From positions 1 through 13,499 of the forward strand of contig JBELIG010000073.1 in NCBI GenBank assembly GCA_042091035.1: DNA of 13,499 nt, in the 5' to 3' direction. Of the stretch, positions 6,999 through 13,499 are shown one piece after another (within the stretch, counting starts at the first letter, position 1; each line of letters begins with the position of its first letter). The notes under the pieces are model-generated. The model had not been told where the DNA came from. It searched no databases and saw nothing but the letters and a program-made list of their open reading frames with translations. The DNA is from AM-2324 sp042091035 (GTDB taxonomy: Bacteria; Bacteroidota; Bacteroidia; Chitinophagales; Saprospiraceae). Both the position numbers and the translations under genes were made by a program.

Positions 6999-7006
6999 TA
7001 TCTTCG
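6999..7006 (+). promoter_or_regulatory. Putative Bacteroidota -7 element for mazG
   Basis: TATCTTCG matches 7 of 8 positions of TAnnTTTG and is followed by GCAAA, 18 nt before the mazG ATG. Just upstream is a small inverted repeat, AAAGGTT (6984-6990) and AACCTTT (6993-6999), which touches the -7 box. The left copy is part of a short direct repeat of AAAAAAGGT (6971-6979 and 6981-6989). I cannot tell whether these repeats bind a regulator. Confidence 0.45.
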
Positions 7007-7024
7007 CAAAAATACATTAAAAAA

Positions 7025-7801
7025 ATGGAATACTTAAAATACCAAGATAAAATGACAGCTTTTGGGCGTTTGCTTAAAATCATGGATGAATTGAGGGAAG
7101 AATGTCCTTGGGATAGAAAGCAAACTTGGCAGTCACTTCGTAATTTGAGTATTGAAGAAATGTATGAATTAGCAGATGCTATACTTGAAGAAGATGCAGA
7201 GGAAGTAAAAGAAGAATTAGGTGATATTTTGTTACATATGGTCTTTTATGCAAAAATTGCTGAGGAAAAGGAATTATTTGATATTTCAGATAGTTTGCAA
7301 TTTGTCTGCGAGAAACTTATTGCAAGACATCCGCATATTTACGGAGATGTAAAAGTAAGTGGCGAAGAGGATGTAAAACGGAATTGGGAACAACTGAAGC
7401 TTAAAGAGGGGAAGAAGTCTGTTTTACAAGGTGTTCCAAAATCTTTACCAGCAATGGTGAAAGCATATCGGATGCAAGAGAAAACAGCTCAGGTAGGCTT
7501 TGAATGGGAGAATAAGGATCAGGTTTGGGATAAGGTAATGGAGGAGATTAATGAATTTAGAGAGGAACTTGTCAGTGGAAATCAAGCAAAAAAAGAAGAA
7601 GAATTCGGAGATCTTATTTTTTCTTTGATTAATTATGCCAGATTTGAGGGCATCGATCCTGAAACTGCTTTAGAGCGAGTAAATAAAAAATTCAAACGAC
7701 GATTCGAATATATCGAGGCTGAAGCACCCAAGTCATTGGATAAAATGTCTTTAGAAGAGATGGATGCCCTATGGAATGAGGCTAAACATAAAGAAAGGTG
7801 A
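7025..7801 (+). CDS. mazG: Nucleoside triphosphate pyrophosphohydrolase MazG
   Basis: Hydrolyses (d)NTPs, including abnormal ones, to the monophosphate and pyrophosphate. At 258 residues it is close to the two-domain E. coli-type MazG. The N-terminal domain begins with the family CPWD motif (27-30) and has the metal-binding pair EE-x2-E (44-48) and EELGD (63-67). The C-terminal domain repeats it as EE-x2-E (173-177) and EEFGD (192-196). Both halves keep their acidic ligands. The ATG at 7025 is preceded by an A run and a -7-like box rather than a Shine-Dalgarno sequence. A DUF151 gene starts 51 bp downstream on the same strand; I see no terminator between them, so read-through is likely even if the second gene also has its own promoter. 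There is no mazEF pair here, so nothing links it to a toxin-antitoxin module. Confidence 0.94.
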   Translation: MEYLKYQDKMTAFGRLLKIMDELREECPWDRKQTWQSLRNLSIEEMYELADAILEEDAEEVKEELGDILLHMVFYAKIAEEKELFDISDSLQFVCEKLIARHPHIYGDVKVSGEEDVKRNWEQLKLKEGKKSVLQGVPKSLPAMVKAYRMQEKTAQVGFEWENKDQVWDKVMEEINEFREELVSGNQAKKEEEFGDLIFSLINYARFEGIDPETALERVNKKFKRRFEYIEAEAPKSLDKMSLEEMDALWNEAKHKER

Positions 7802-7820
7802 TATTTTTGGTTTCTTTTGT

Positions 7821-7828
7821 TAAATTTG
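7821..7828 (+). promoter_or_regulatory. Putative -7 element for the DUF151 gene
   Basis: TAAATTTG is an exact TAnnTTTG match, identical to the ribA candidate, and ends 24 nt before the ATG at 7853. No TTTG is found at the expected 19-22 nt upstream, since the nearest (7806-7809) is too close. It may be a secondary promoter inside a mazG-DUF151 transcript. Confidence 0.35.
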
Positions 7829-7852
7829 AGAATCAAATAAGTGTAGGTACAA

Positions 7853-8464
7853 ATGAAGAAGATTGAACTGGATATTGTAGCGTTATCTCAAACTGTAGCG
7901 CAATCAAATAATTATGCCATTGTTTTAGGTGAAAAGGAGGGTAGCAGAAGACTTCCGATAATTATCGGTAATTGTGAAGCTCAGTCTATTGCCTTGGCAC
8001 TCGAAGGTATGCAGCCCACGCGTCCACTGACACATGATTTAATCAAAAATATTTTCGGCACATTCGCGATAGAACTCAAAGAGGTTATAATTAATAATCT
8101 TTTAGAAGGGATTTTCTACGCAAGACTTATTTGCTCAATGAATGGAGAGATTTTCGAGATTGATACGCGTTCATCGGATGCTATAGCATTGGTAGTGAGG
8201 CATGAGTGCCCCATCTATACCTATGAGTTTATACTTGAAGCTGCAGGCATAGAGTTCAAAGATATGGATGAAGAGCAGGCCGATGCTTCTAGTGATATTC
8301 AAAGTGAAACTTTGGAGGTTGAATTAAGTTCTTCTGAGGATAGTAGTGATTCAGAATATTCTAACTTTACGACAACTAAATTAAAAAAGATGCTTGCGGA
8401 GGCTATTGAAAAAGAGGATTATAGGGCAGCTGCTTTGATTCGGGATGAAATGAAGAATAGGTAA
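7853..8464 (+). CDS. Bifunctional nuclease (DUF151) domain protein with C-terminal UVR motif
   Basis: A 203-residue protein in two parts. The DUF151/BFN domain (about 1-135) has RRLPIIIG (32-39), a CEAQSIALALEG helix (41-52), RPLTHDL (57-63) and a DTRSSDAIALVVR segment (104-116). Plant members of this family have nuclease activity on RNA and single-stranded DNA, but the bacterial role is not well established. A linker of about 30 residues (138-169) made mostly of Ser, Asp and Glu joins it to a UvrB/UvrC-like motif (about 173-203), a helical hairpin that mediates protein-protein contacts in UvrB and UvrC. The DUF151 plus UVR arrangement is known in Bacteroidota. The stop codon at 8462-8464 runs directly into the shared terminator. 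A link to DNA repair is suggested by the UVR motif only. Confidence 0.9.
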   Translation: MKKIELDIVALSQTVAQSNNYAIVLGEKEGSRRLPIIIGNCEAQSIALALEGMQPTRPLTHDLIKNIFGTFAIELKEVIINNLLEGIFYARLICSMNGEIFEIDTRSSDAIALVVRHECPIYTYEFILEAAGIEFKDMDEEQADASSDIQSETLEVELSSSEDSSDSEYSNFTTTKLKKMLAEAIEKEDYRAAALIRDEMKNR

Positions 8465-8497
8465 AAAAAGAGGGACAAAAAATGTCCCTCTTTTTTT
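8463..8497. terminator. Bidirectional terminator between the DUF151 gene and threonine aldolase
   Basis: Perfect 15-bp inverted repeat: left arm 8463-8477 (A7 then GAGGGACA), AAAAA loop, right arm 8483-8497 (TGTCCCTC then T7). It should stop transcription from both sides. The stop codons of both convergent genes, TAA at 8462-8464 and TAA (read on the minus strand) at 8496-8498, lie in the hairpin edges. Confidence 0.93.
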
Positions 8498-9509
8498 ATA
8501 ATGTCTGAATAGTTTCTAATACCTTTTCATGCATCTCAGAAGAAATATCTAGGTGGAGGACAAATCTTATTGTACTTGGACCAAATGCTGATGCTAAAAT
8601 TCCATGTGCTTTTAGTCGATTCAAAAATTCTTCTGCAGAATTTTTAATCTTCAGGTCGAATATTACAATGTTACTCTTTACTGGTCTTACAGCTTGCACA
8701 TAGTTTTGAATTTCAAGTGAAGCACCAAGTTCCTTAGCCCTATCATTGTCAATTTTCAGGCGTTCAACATTATTTTTTAAAGCAAATAAACCGGCAGCTG
8801 CCAAAAGTCCAGCTTGTCGCATACCGCCTCCCATTACTTTTCTAAAGCGTTTGGCTTTTTTTATAAAGGCAGCATTCCCTAAAAGCAATGACCCTACAGG
8901 GGCCCCCAGTCCTTTTGATAAACAGATTGAGATACTATCAAAGGCTTCTCCATATGCAGAAGGTGCTTCATTTGTCTCTACTAAAGCATTAAATAGCCTT
9001 GCTCCATCAAGATGTAGTTTAAGACCTTTGTCTTTACAGAGCGTCTGGATTGGTTTGATTTCGTCAAGGGTATAAAAAGAACCTCCGCCTTTATTACAAG
9101 TGTTTTCAAGTACTACAAGACTAGTATTTGGCAACCAATCATAGTCGTCTTTAATAGCCGGTTCAATTTGTTCAGCGCTTATTTTTCCATTAGATCCTGC
9201 CAGTAGATTAACAGAAATACCAGAATTATAGGCAAAACCACTTGATTCATATTGATAGACATGTGAGTAATGATCGCAGATCATTTCATCCAAAGGCTGG
9301 GTATGAACTTTTATGGCAATCTGGTTTGTCATCGTTCCGCTTGGGCAGAACAAAGCTGCCTCCATACCAAAAAGCTTTGCTGCATAATTTTGCAATTCAT
9401 TTATGCTAGGATCTGCACCGAATACGTCATCACCAAGTGGAGCATTCATCATGGCTTGCATCATTTCCTTACTTGGCAGCGTTACAGTATCACTTATAAG
9501 ATTTATCAT
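8496..9509 (-). CDS. ltaE: Low-specificity L-threonine aldolase
   Basis: PLP-dependent enzyme that cleaves L-threonine or L-allo-threonine to glycine and acetaldehyde. The 337 residues match the family length. The start shows the typical SDTVT motif (6-10) and a GDDVFGADP loop (26-34). His83 is placed to stack on the cofactor, LHLDGAR (165-171) supplies the Asp168 that contacts the pyridine nitrogen, and SLSKG-like CLSKGLGAPVG places the Schiff-base lysine at Lys199. A GGGMRQAG segment follows. All expected catalytic residues are present. The ATG at 9509 has an AAGGA four bases upstream (9518-9514 on the minus strand), one of the few good Shine-Dalgarno sequences in this window. The gene is monocistronic and ends in the terminator shared with the DUF151 gene. 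Confidence 0.95.
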   Translation of the reverse strand: MINLISDTVTLPSKEMMQAMMNAPLGDDVFGADPSINELQNYAAKLFGMEAALFCPSGTMTNQIAIKVHTQPLDEMICDHYSHVYQYESSGFAYNSGISVNLLAGSNGKISAEQIEPAIKDDYDWLPNTSLVVLENTCNKGGGSFYTLDEIKPIQTLCKDKGLKLHLDGARLFNALVETNEAPSAYGEAFDSISICLSKGLGAPVGSLLLGNAAFIKKAKRFRKVMGGGMRQAGLLAAAGLFALKNNVERLKIDNDRAKELGASLEIQNYVQAVRPVKSNIVIFDLKIKNSAEEFLNRLKAHGILASAFGPSTIRFVLHLDISSEMHEKVLETIQTL

Positions 9510-9647
9510 GGATTCCTTGAATTTCTTTATACCTACTTTATTAATTTATTCTTCAACAGGAATTTGAAGTTAATAATATTGTTATGCATAATTATTATTA
9601 TTTAATTTACGGAGTCAATTTTACTAAATCAAAACGTATTAATCAAA

Positions 9648-10202
9648 ATGAAGCATTCAATTTTCTTTATTCTATCAAGCCTGCTGATTCTTTCCTCATG
9701 TACGAAAGATGGAAATGATTCCTCAGCTAGTAATGGGGCTCAGGACGATTCTAATACAAGTTTCTCTCAGAACATTGAAAATATAGATGATAAAGTTGGG
9801 GCCATATCTGATGCGTTATTAGAAATTCAGAAAGCACTCAATGAAAGTGAGACTCAAAATAAGAATCTAAAGAATGTAAAATTGAGTATTTCGGATGATT
9901 TTAAAATGATATTTGAAAACTCAGCTAATGGTAAGGAGCGCTATGAGGTAGATATTCGAGAGCTGGACAGTAAAAATACAAGACTGATTACGGAAGATGA
10001 AGGTGATGGATTTCCAGGGTTTTCAATAAGTACTAAAGGGTTTAGTAATGTAGTTGAGAAGGCTGTAGACGGCAAGTCTGTTGAAACCTTAGATGAATTT
10101 ACCTTGATGTTTGATAGTAGAGAAAGAGTATCTAGGGTGATTCCAATCTTCCTTCAATGCATAAATATAAGTACAGGAGAGTATGATAAATATTATGAAT
10201 AA
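9648..10202 (+). CDS. Hypothetical lipoprotein
   Basis: I recognise no family in this 184-residue protein. The first 18 residues form a lipoprotein signal peptide ending in lipobox ILSSC (Cys18). After the cysteine comes a Ser/Asp/Asn-rich flexible stretch (19-40). An acidic, probably coiled helical segment (about 41-75, with regular Ile and Leu spacing) and a mixed, probably beta-rich region (about 76-184) follow. The TKDGND run just after the cysteine could act as a surface-export signal of the kind known in Bacteroidota lipoproteins, but this is speculative. The gene has its own terminator 20 nt after the stop and a 138-bp upstream spacer shared with the divergent threonine aldolase, so it is probably monocistronic. 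I see no strong -7 box for it. It sits before an ABC exporter but is separated from it by a terminator. Confidence 0.75.
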   Translation: MKHSIFFILSSLLILSSCTKDGNDSSASNGAQDDSNTSFSQNIENIDDKVGAISDALLEIQKALNESETQNKNLKNVKLSISDDFKMIFENSANGKERYEVDIRELDSKNTRLITEDEGDGFPGFSISTKGFSNVVEKAVDGKSVETLDEFTLMFDSRERVSRVIPIFLQCINISTGEYDKYYE

Positions 10203-10221
10203 ATCTATCATTAACTAAATT

Positions 10222-10258
10222 AAAAAGCCAGTTATAAATAATATGACTGGCTTTTTTT
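10222..10258 (+). terminator. Rho-independent terminator after the small lipoprotein gene
   Basis: Stem of 15 bp with one T-G wobble (10222-10236 and 10242-10256; core AAAAAGCCAGT), 5-nt AATAA loop, and a T7 tract at 10252-10258. The A tract on the left arm means it might also slow leftward transcripts. Confidence 0.88.
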
Positions 10259-10303
10259 GTAAAAAACCTGTAGTTCGAATATAGCCTTTCGATTTAAATA
10301 TTT

Positions 10304-10336
10304 TTTGAGCAATGCAACCCAATTCTTTTAGCCTTG
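10304..10336 (+). promoter_or_regulatory. Putative -33/-7 promoter of the ABC exporter operon
   Basis: TTTG at 10304-10307 and TAGCCTTG at 10329-10336 (7 of 8 to TAnnTTTG) are separated by 21 nt, which fits the Bacteroidota promoter pattern. The -7 box ends 15 nt before the ATPase start at 10352 and lies downstream of the preceding terminator. It is the only candidate in the window with both boxes near the expected spacing. Confidence 0.5.
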
Positions 10337-10351
10337 TCTTTAAGTTAGATT

Positions 10352-11029
10352 ATGATAAAAATTAAAAATATACGTAAGTCTTATACCACTGGTGCGAATA
10401 CTTTAGAAGTTCTTAAAGGAGTAAATATGCAAGTGGAGCAAGGTGAGTTGGTCTCCATTATGGGGTCATCTGGTTCAGGTAAATCTACTTTGTTAAATGT
10501 GATGGGTTTACTGGACACCTATGATTCAGGAGCTTATCATTTGAATGATGTAAAAATGGAAGGACTCTCCGAGAAAGAAGCTGCATTTTATAGAAATAGG
10601 TTCTTAGGATTCGTATTTCAATCCTTTAATTTATTACCATTTAAGTCTGCACTTGAGAACGTAGCACTACCCTTGTATTACCAAAAAGTGAATAGAAAGG
10701 AACGACTTAAAAAAGCGGAGCAATATCTGGAACGTGTTGGTTTATTGAATTGGAAGGATCATTTTCCAAATGAAATGTCTGGCGGACAGAAACAAAGAGT
10801 GGCTATTGCTAGAGCTTTAATAACTGAACCCAAAGTGGTTTTGGCAGATGAGCCTACTGGTGCTTTAGACTCGGTGACCTCTGAGGAAATTATGGGCTTG
10901 TTCAAAGAAGTTCATGAAGAAGGGATGACCATGATTGTAGTAACCCACGAGAATGAGATTGCAGCACGCACGCAACGTGTTATTCGTCTGACCGATGGTC
11001 TTGTTCAGACCCAAGTTCCAATACTCTAA
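10352..11029 (+). CDS. ABC transporter ATP-binding protein (MacB/LolD-type)
   Basis: Cytoplasmic ATPase subunit of 225 residues that would power the two FtsX-type permeases encoded directly downstream. All nucleotide-binding motifs are present: Walker A GSSGSGKST (38-46), Q-loop FVFQ (87-90) followed by SFNLLP, signature MSGGQ (142-146, with Met in place of the usual Leu), Walker B VVLADEP (162-168) with catalytic Glu167, D-loop ALD (171-173) and switch His199. The length and the SFNLLP and EMSGGQ context fit the MacB/LolD/FtsE group, which does mechanotransmission rather than classical substrate channelling. The gap to the first permease is 2 nt, so the genes are almost certainly co-transcribed and probably coupled. 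The substrate is not shown by the sequence; drugs, lipoproteins, peptides or toxins are exported by relatives. Confidence 0.95.
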   Translation: MIKIKNIRKSYTTGANTLEVLKGVNMQVEQGELVSIMGSSGSGKSTLLNVMGLLDTYDSGAYHLNDVKMEGLSEKEAAFYRNRFLGFVFQSFNLLPFKSALENVALPLYYQKVNRKERLKKAEQYLERVGLLNWKDHFPNEMSGGQKQRVAIARALITEPKVVLADEPTGALDSVTSEEIMGLFKEVHEEGMTMIVVTHENEIAARTQRVIRLTDGLVQTQVPIL

Positions 11030-11031
11030 AT

Positions 11032-12285
11032 ATGTTTAAAGCAATTGATTTTGATAAGTGGCAGGAGATTATCGAATCTCTAAAAAGACACAAACTGCGC
11101 ACATTCTTGACTGCTGTAAGTGTTTGGTGGGGTATTTTTATGCTCATAATTCTGTTGGGAGCAGGCTCTGGATTAGAGAACTCTGCAAAACGGGATTTTG
11201 AAGATGATTCAATGAATACCTTCTTTGTATACGGAGGTACTACAAGTAAGCCACATAAGGGGCTCAAACCTGGACGAAGAATCTACTTTACATATGAAGA
11301 TTGGGAAATGCTTGAGTATGATACAGAAGGACTAGATTACACTTCCGGTCGCTTTTATATGTGGGGTGATAATCTGATTAAATATAAAGACAAAGCTCTT
11401 TCTTTTGATCTTAGAACCGTACATCCAGAACATGCGGCTATCGAGAAGACTATTATCAAAGAAGGACGATTTATTAATAACGAGGATATTAATAGCTTCA
11501 GGAAAATTTGCGTTTTAGGTGATCTAGTAATTAAAGAATTAATGCCCTATGAGTCAAATCCGATCGGTCAATATGTCAATATCAAAGGGGTCGAGTTTAT
11601 GGTTGTGGGTGTTTTCACTGATACTGGCTGGGAAGGCGAACGAAAAAAAATTTACTTGCCTATAACTACTGCTCAAAAGGTGTTCTCTGGTGGTGATAGA
11701 GTTCATGAACTTCTAGCTACATCTTCTAGTAGTGATCTGGAAGAGACGCTCCTTATGAAGCAACGATTACGGGAGTCTTTAGCGGAAAAGCACAACTTTG
11801 ACGCAGAAGATATGCAGGCAATATATCTATGGAATAACTTTGAAGATTTTCAAGACTTTCAAACCTTCTTCGGCATGTTAAAAGGTTTTCTTTGGTTTGT
11901 TGGTATAGGTTCTATTCTTGCGGGTGTGATAGGTGTGAGTAATATCATGCTTATTATTGTTAAAGACCGCACTCGTGAAATAGGTATTCGAAAAGCACTT
12001 GGAGCAACTCCTAGATCAATTATTTCTATGATCGTTACTGAGTCTGTTTTTCTGACAGGCATATCAGGATATATAGGTGTCTTGTCAGGTTTTGGTATTA
12101 TTGAATTACTGGCTTATATGATGAATAAATTTGAGGTAGAATTGGAATTCTTTTACCAACCTCAGGTTAGTCCAACAGTCATTTTAAGCGCATTATTTAT
12201 ACTAGTGGTCGCCGGTGTAGTCGCTGGGTATTTTCCTGCAAAAAAAGCTGCAACTATTTCCGCTATTGAAGCCATGAATAACTAA
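11032..12285 (+). CDS. ABC transporter permease, MacB/FtsX family (first copy)
   Basis: A 417-residue type VII ABC permease. The N-terminal cytosolic helix and HKLRTFL (20-26) lead into transmembrane helix 1 (about 27-46), which carries a VWWG motif (31-34). A large periplasmic domain of the MacB_PCD type follows (about 47-280), then three helices (about 284-310, 330-357 and 380-400) of the FtsX domain. Between helices 2 and 3 is the coupling segment REIGIRKALGATP (315-327) that contacts the ATPase. The C-terminal PAKKAATISAIEAM (402-415) is typical. The architecture suggests it uses ATP energy to drive a periplasmic step in export through an outer-membrane channel. It is followed 4 nt later by a clear paralogue. 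No adaptor or TolC-like gene is in the window. Confidence 0.93.
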   Translation: MFKAIDFDKWQEIIESLKRHKLRTFLTAVSVWWGIFMLIILLGAGSGLENSAKRDFEDDSMNTFFVYGGTTSKPHKGLKPGRRIYFTYEDWEMLEYDTEGLDYTSGRFYMWGDNLIKYKDKALSFDLRTVHPEHAAIEKTIIKEGRFINNEDINSFRKICVLGDLVIKELMPYESNPIGQYVNIKGVEFMVVGVFTDTGWEGERKKIYLPITTAQKVFSGGDRVHELLATSSSSDLEETLLMKQRLRESLAEKHNFDAEDMQAIYLWNNFEDFQDFQTFFGMLKGFLWFVGIGSILAGVIGVSNIMLIIVKDRTREIGIRKALGATPRSIISMIVTESVFLTGISGYIGVLSGFGIIELLAYMMNKFEVELEFFYQPQVSPTVILSALFILVVAGVVAGYFPAKKAATISAIEAMNN

Positions 12286-12289
12286 AAAT

Positions 12290-13499
12290 ATGTTTGACAG
12301 AGATAAATGGCAAGAAATCTGGTTTTCAATCAAGAAGCATAAACTCAGAACCTTTTTGACGGCTTTAGGTGTATGGTGGGGAATATTTATGCTAATCTTC
12401 TTAATGGGAGCAGGAAAGGGGCTAGACAATGGAGTCAATCGTTTATTTGGGTCCATTGCAAAGAATTCTGTTTTCTTCAGTTCTTGGAAAACATCCAAGC
12501 CTTATGACGGCTATAAAGCAGGCCGCTATATAGGACTTACAATGGATGACGTTGAAGCAGTTAAAAGTGAATTGGGGCATAAGATTGACGATATAGCTCC
12601 AAGGTTAAATGTTTGGTCAGCTTCAATTTCAAGAAATGGACTAAATTATAATCTTGAAGTCAAAGGGGAATTACCTGTAGTAATGAAAATTGATGCGATT
12701 GAACAATTCAAAGGTCGGTTCATCAACAACAAAGACATCGATGATAGACGAAAAATTGCAATCCTCGGTAAACACGCAGCTGAAAAGATGTTTCAAGATG
12801 TTCCTCTTGATTCAGTTATAGGGAAGTATCTAAATATTAGAGGATCTGAATTTAAAATAGCTGGAATCTTTAGATCTACTATTCGAGAAATGAATCAGGC
12901 AAAAGAATCAGAAGAGTCTATTTTTATTCCTTTGTCTACAGCACAGCAATTAACAAATAGGCGATCTAGGATTCATATGTTTGCTTGCACGATAAATTTG
13001 CAGTATGATATTTATGCAGTGGAGGAAGAAATTCTGGGCATATTGAAAAAGCGTCATCATGTAGCTCCGGATGATATGAGAGGCATAAATTCTAACAATT
13101 TTGCGCAAGAATTTGCCGAGATACAGGGTTTACTGACCGGGATAAATCTGCTGACATGGATCGTGGGAATCGGTTCTTTAATGGCAGGTGTGATTGGGGT
13201 TGGAAATATTATGTTGATCGTAGTAAAAGAACGAACAAGAGAAATAGGTGTTCGAAAAGCACTAGGTGCTACTCCTAATGAAATTATTTCAATGGTTATC
13301 CTAGAATCTGTAACAATTACTACCGTCGCTGGATACATTGGCCTACTGAGTGGTATAGGCGTCATAGCCTTATTTAATTTTGCCTTAGGAGATAGTGGGC
13401 TAGAATTCTATGCTAATCCTCAAGTGACTCCAGGTGTAGTATTTGGTTCTTTGTTAATATTAATAATTGCAGGTTTTTTGAGTGGCTTAGTGCCAGCTC
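12290..13499 (+). CDS. ABC transporter permease, MacB/FtsX family (second copy, 3' truncated by the window)
   Basis: The ATG at 12290, 4 nt after the first permease's stop, opens a frame that runs to the window edge without a stop; 403 codons are visible. The protein starts MFDRDKWQEI and repeats the layout of the first permease: HKLRTFLTA, a VWWGIFM helix 1, a periplasmic domain, then three helices with REIGVRKALGATP between helices 2 and 3. The visible end (LSGLVPA) corresponds to AGYFPA of the first copy, so about 15 residues are probably missing; this is a window cut, not a frameshift. The periplasmic domains of the two copies differ much more than the membrane parts, suggesting two non-identical subunits of one heterodimeric exporter, as in LolC/LolE. 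That pairing is an inference. Confidence 0.92.
   Translation, partial: MFDRDKWQEIWFSIKKHKLRTFLTALGVWWGIFMLIFLMGAGKGLDNGVNRLFGSIAKNSVFFSSWKTSKPYDGYKAGRYIGLTMDDVEAVKSELGHKIDDIAPRLNVWSASISRNGLNYNLEVKGELPVVMKIDAIEQFKGRFINNKDIDDRRKIAILGKHAAEKMFQDVPLDSVIGKYLNIRGSEFKIAGIFRSTIREMNQAKESEESIFIPLSTAQQLTNRRSRIHMFACTINLQYDIYAVEEEILGILKKRHHVAPDDMRGINSNNFAQEFAEIQGLLTGINLLTWIVGIGSLMAGVIGVGNIMLIVVKERTREIGVRKALGATPNEIISMVILESVTITTVAGYIGLLSGIGVIALFNFALGDSGLEFYANPQVTPGVVFGSLLILIIAGFLSGLVPA

Noticed and set aside
6798..7037. 79-residue open frame on the + strand opposite the NqrM-like gene
   Set aside because: It lies antisense to the better-supported cysteine miniprotein, runs through the mazG promoter region and overlaps the mazG start; its composition is that of a reverse-complement shadow.
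7025..7801. Possible toxin-antitoxin context for mazG
   Set aside because: No mazE or mazF gene is adjacent; the neighbours are an NqrM-like gene and a DUF151 gene, so housekeeping is the simpler reading.
9551..9569. Inverted repeat CTTCAA / TTGAAG between threonine aldolase and the small lipoprotein gene
   Set aside because: With only six base pairs in an AT-rich spacer and no adjacent promoter box, it is too weak to call an operator.
9270..9605. 111-residue open frame on the + strand over the threonine aldolase start
   Set aside because: It is antisense to the conserved aldolase N-terminus, and the predicted protein has no coherent domain or hydrophobic pattern beyond an AT-rich tail.
10980..11267. 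95-residue open frame on the minus strand over the ATPase-permease junction
   Set aside because: It is antisense to the tightly packed operon and the encoded sequence has no recognisable features.
12202..12498. 98-residue open frame on the minus strand across the permease junction
   Set aside because: It is antisense to two well-supported permease genes that carry family motifs; the frame is a shadow.
12290..13499. Frameshift or pseudogene reading of the second permease because it has no stop
   Set aside because: The frame is open and motif-complete to the last base; the missing stop is explained by the window edge about 15 residues before the expected end.

Overview
The window looks like chromosomal DNA from an AT-rich, probably marine or environmental member of the Bacteroidota, most likely Cytophagales or a relative. 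The grounds are a large FG-GAP/ASPIC-UnbV lipoprotein of the kind common in that phylum, -7 elements resembling TAnnTTTG, few Shine-Dalgarno sequences, and a Bacteroidota-style ABC ATPase plus tandem FtsX permease set. The order-level placement is an inference. I see no rRNA, tRNA, CRISPR array, insertion sequence, phage gene or plasmid gene, and no gene-free stretch longer than about 250 bases.

Layout. Positions 1-37 hold the terminator of a gene to the left. 147-3422 (+) is a 1091-residue FG-GAP/VCBS lipoprotein with a central ASPIC/UnbV domain, followed by its own hairpin terminator. 3554-4018 (+) is a small four-helix membrane protein whose 3' end overlaps, tail to tail, the leftward operon cvpA-like > trpG/pabA-like > yhhN-like (5815-3971, -), whose genes overlap by 4 and 8 nt. 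A 252-bp AT-rich divergent spacer leads to ribA (6068-6706, +). ribA shares a bidirectional terminator with a small cysteine-rich membrane protein that resembles NqrM (6949-6743, -). Next come mazG (7025-7801, +) and a DUF151/UVR bifunctional-nuclease-like gene (7853-8464, +). The latter converges on a threonine aldolase (9509-8496, -) through a second bidirectional terminator. A short lipoprotein (9648-10202, +) is followed by a terminator and then by an ABC export operon: ATPase (10352-11029), permease (11032-12285) and a second paralogous permease (12290 to the window edge, 3' truncated).

Function. Most of the window is housekeeping: riboflavin synthesis (RibA), nucleotide-pool cleaning (MazG), amidotransfer for anthranilate or p-aminobenzoate (TrpG/PabA) and PLP-dependent amino-acid metabolism (threonine aldolase). 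Envelope functions sit around these: two lipoproteins, the CvpA and YhhN membrane proteins, and a MacB/LolCDE-type exporter. The exporter's adaptor and outer-membrane channel, if present, would lie beyond the right edge.

I did not find a clear undescribed system. The most interesting items are the NqrM-like miniprotein, the overlapping cvpA/trpG/yhhN operon with its 48-bp antisense overlap, the two terminators that supply stop codons for genes on both strands, and the calcium-motif architecture of the large lipoprotein.
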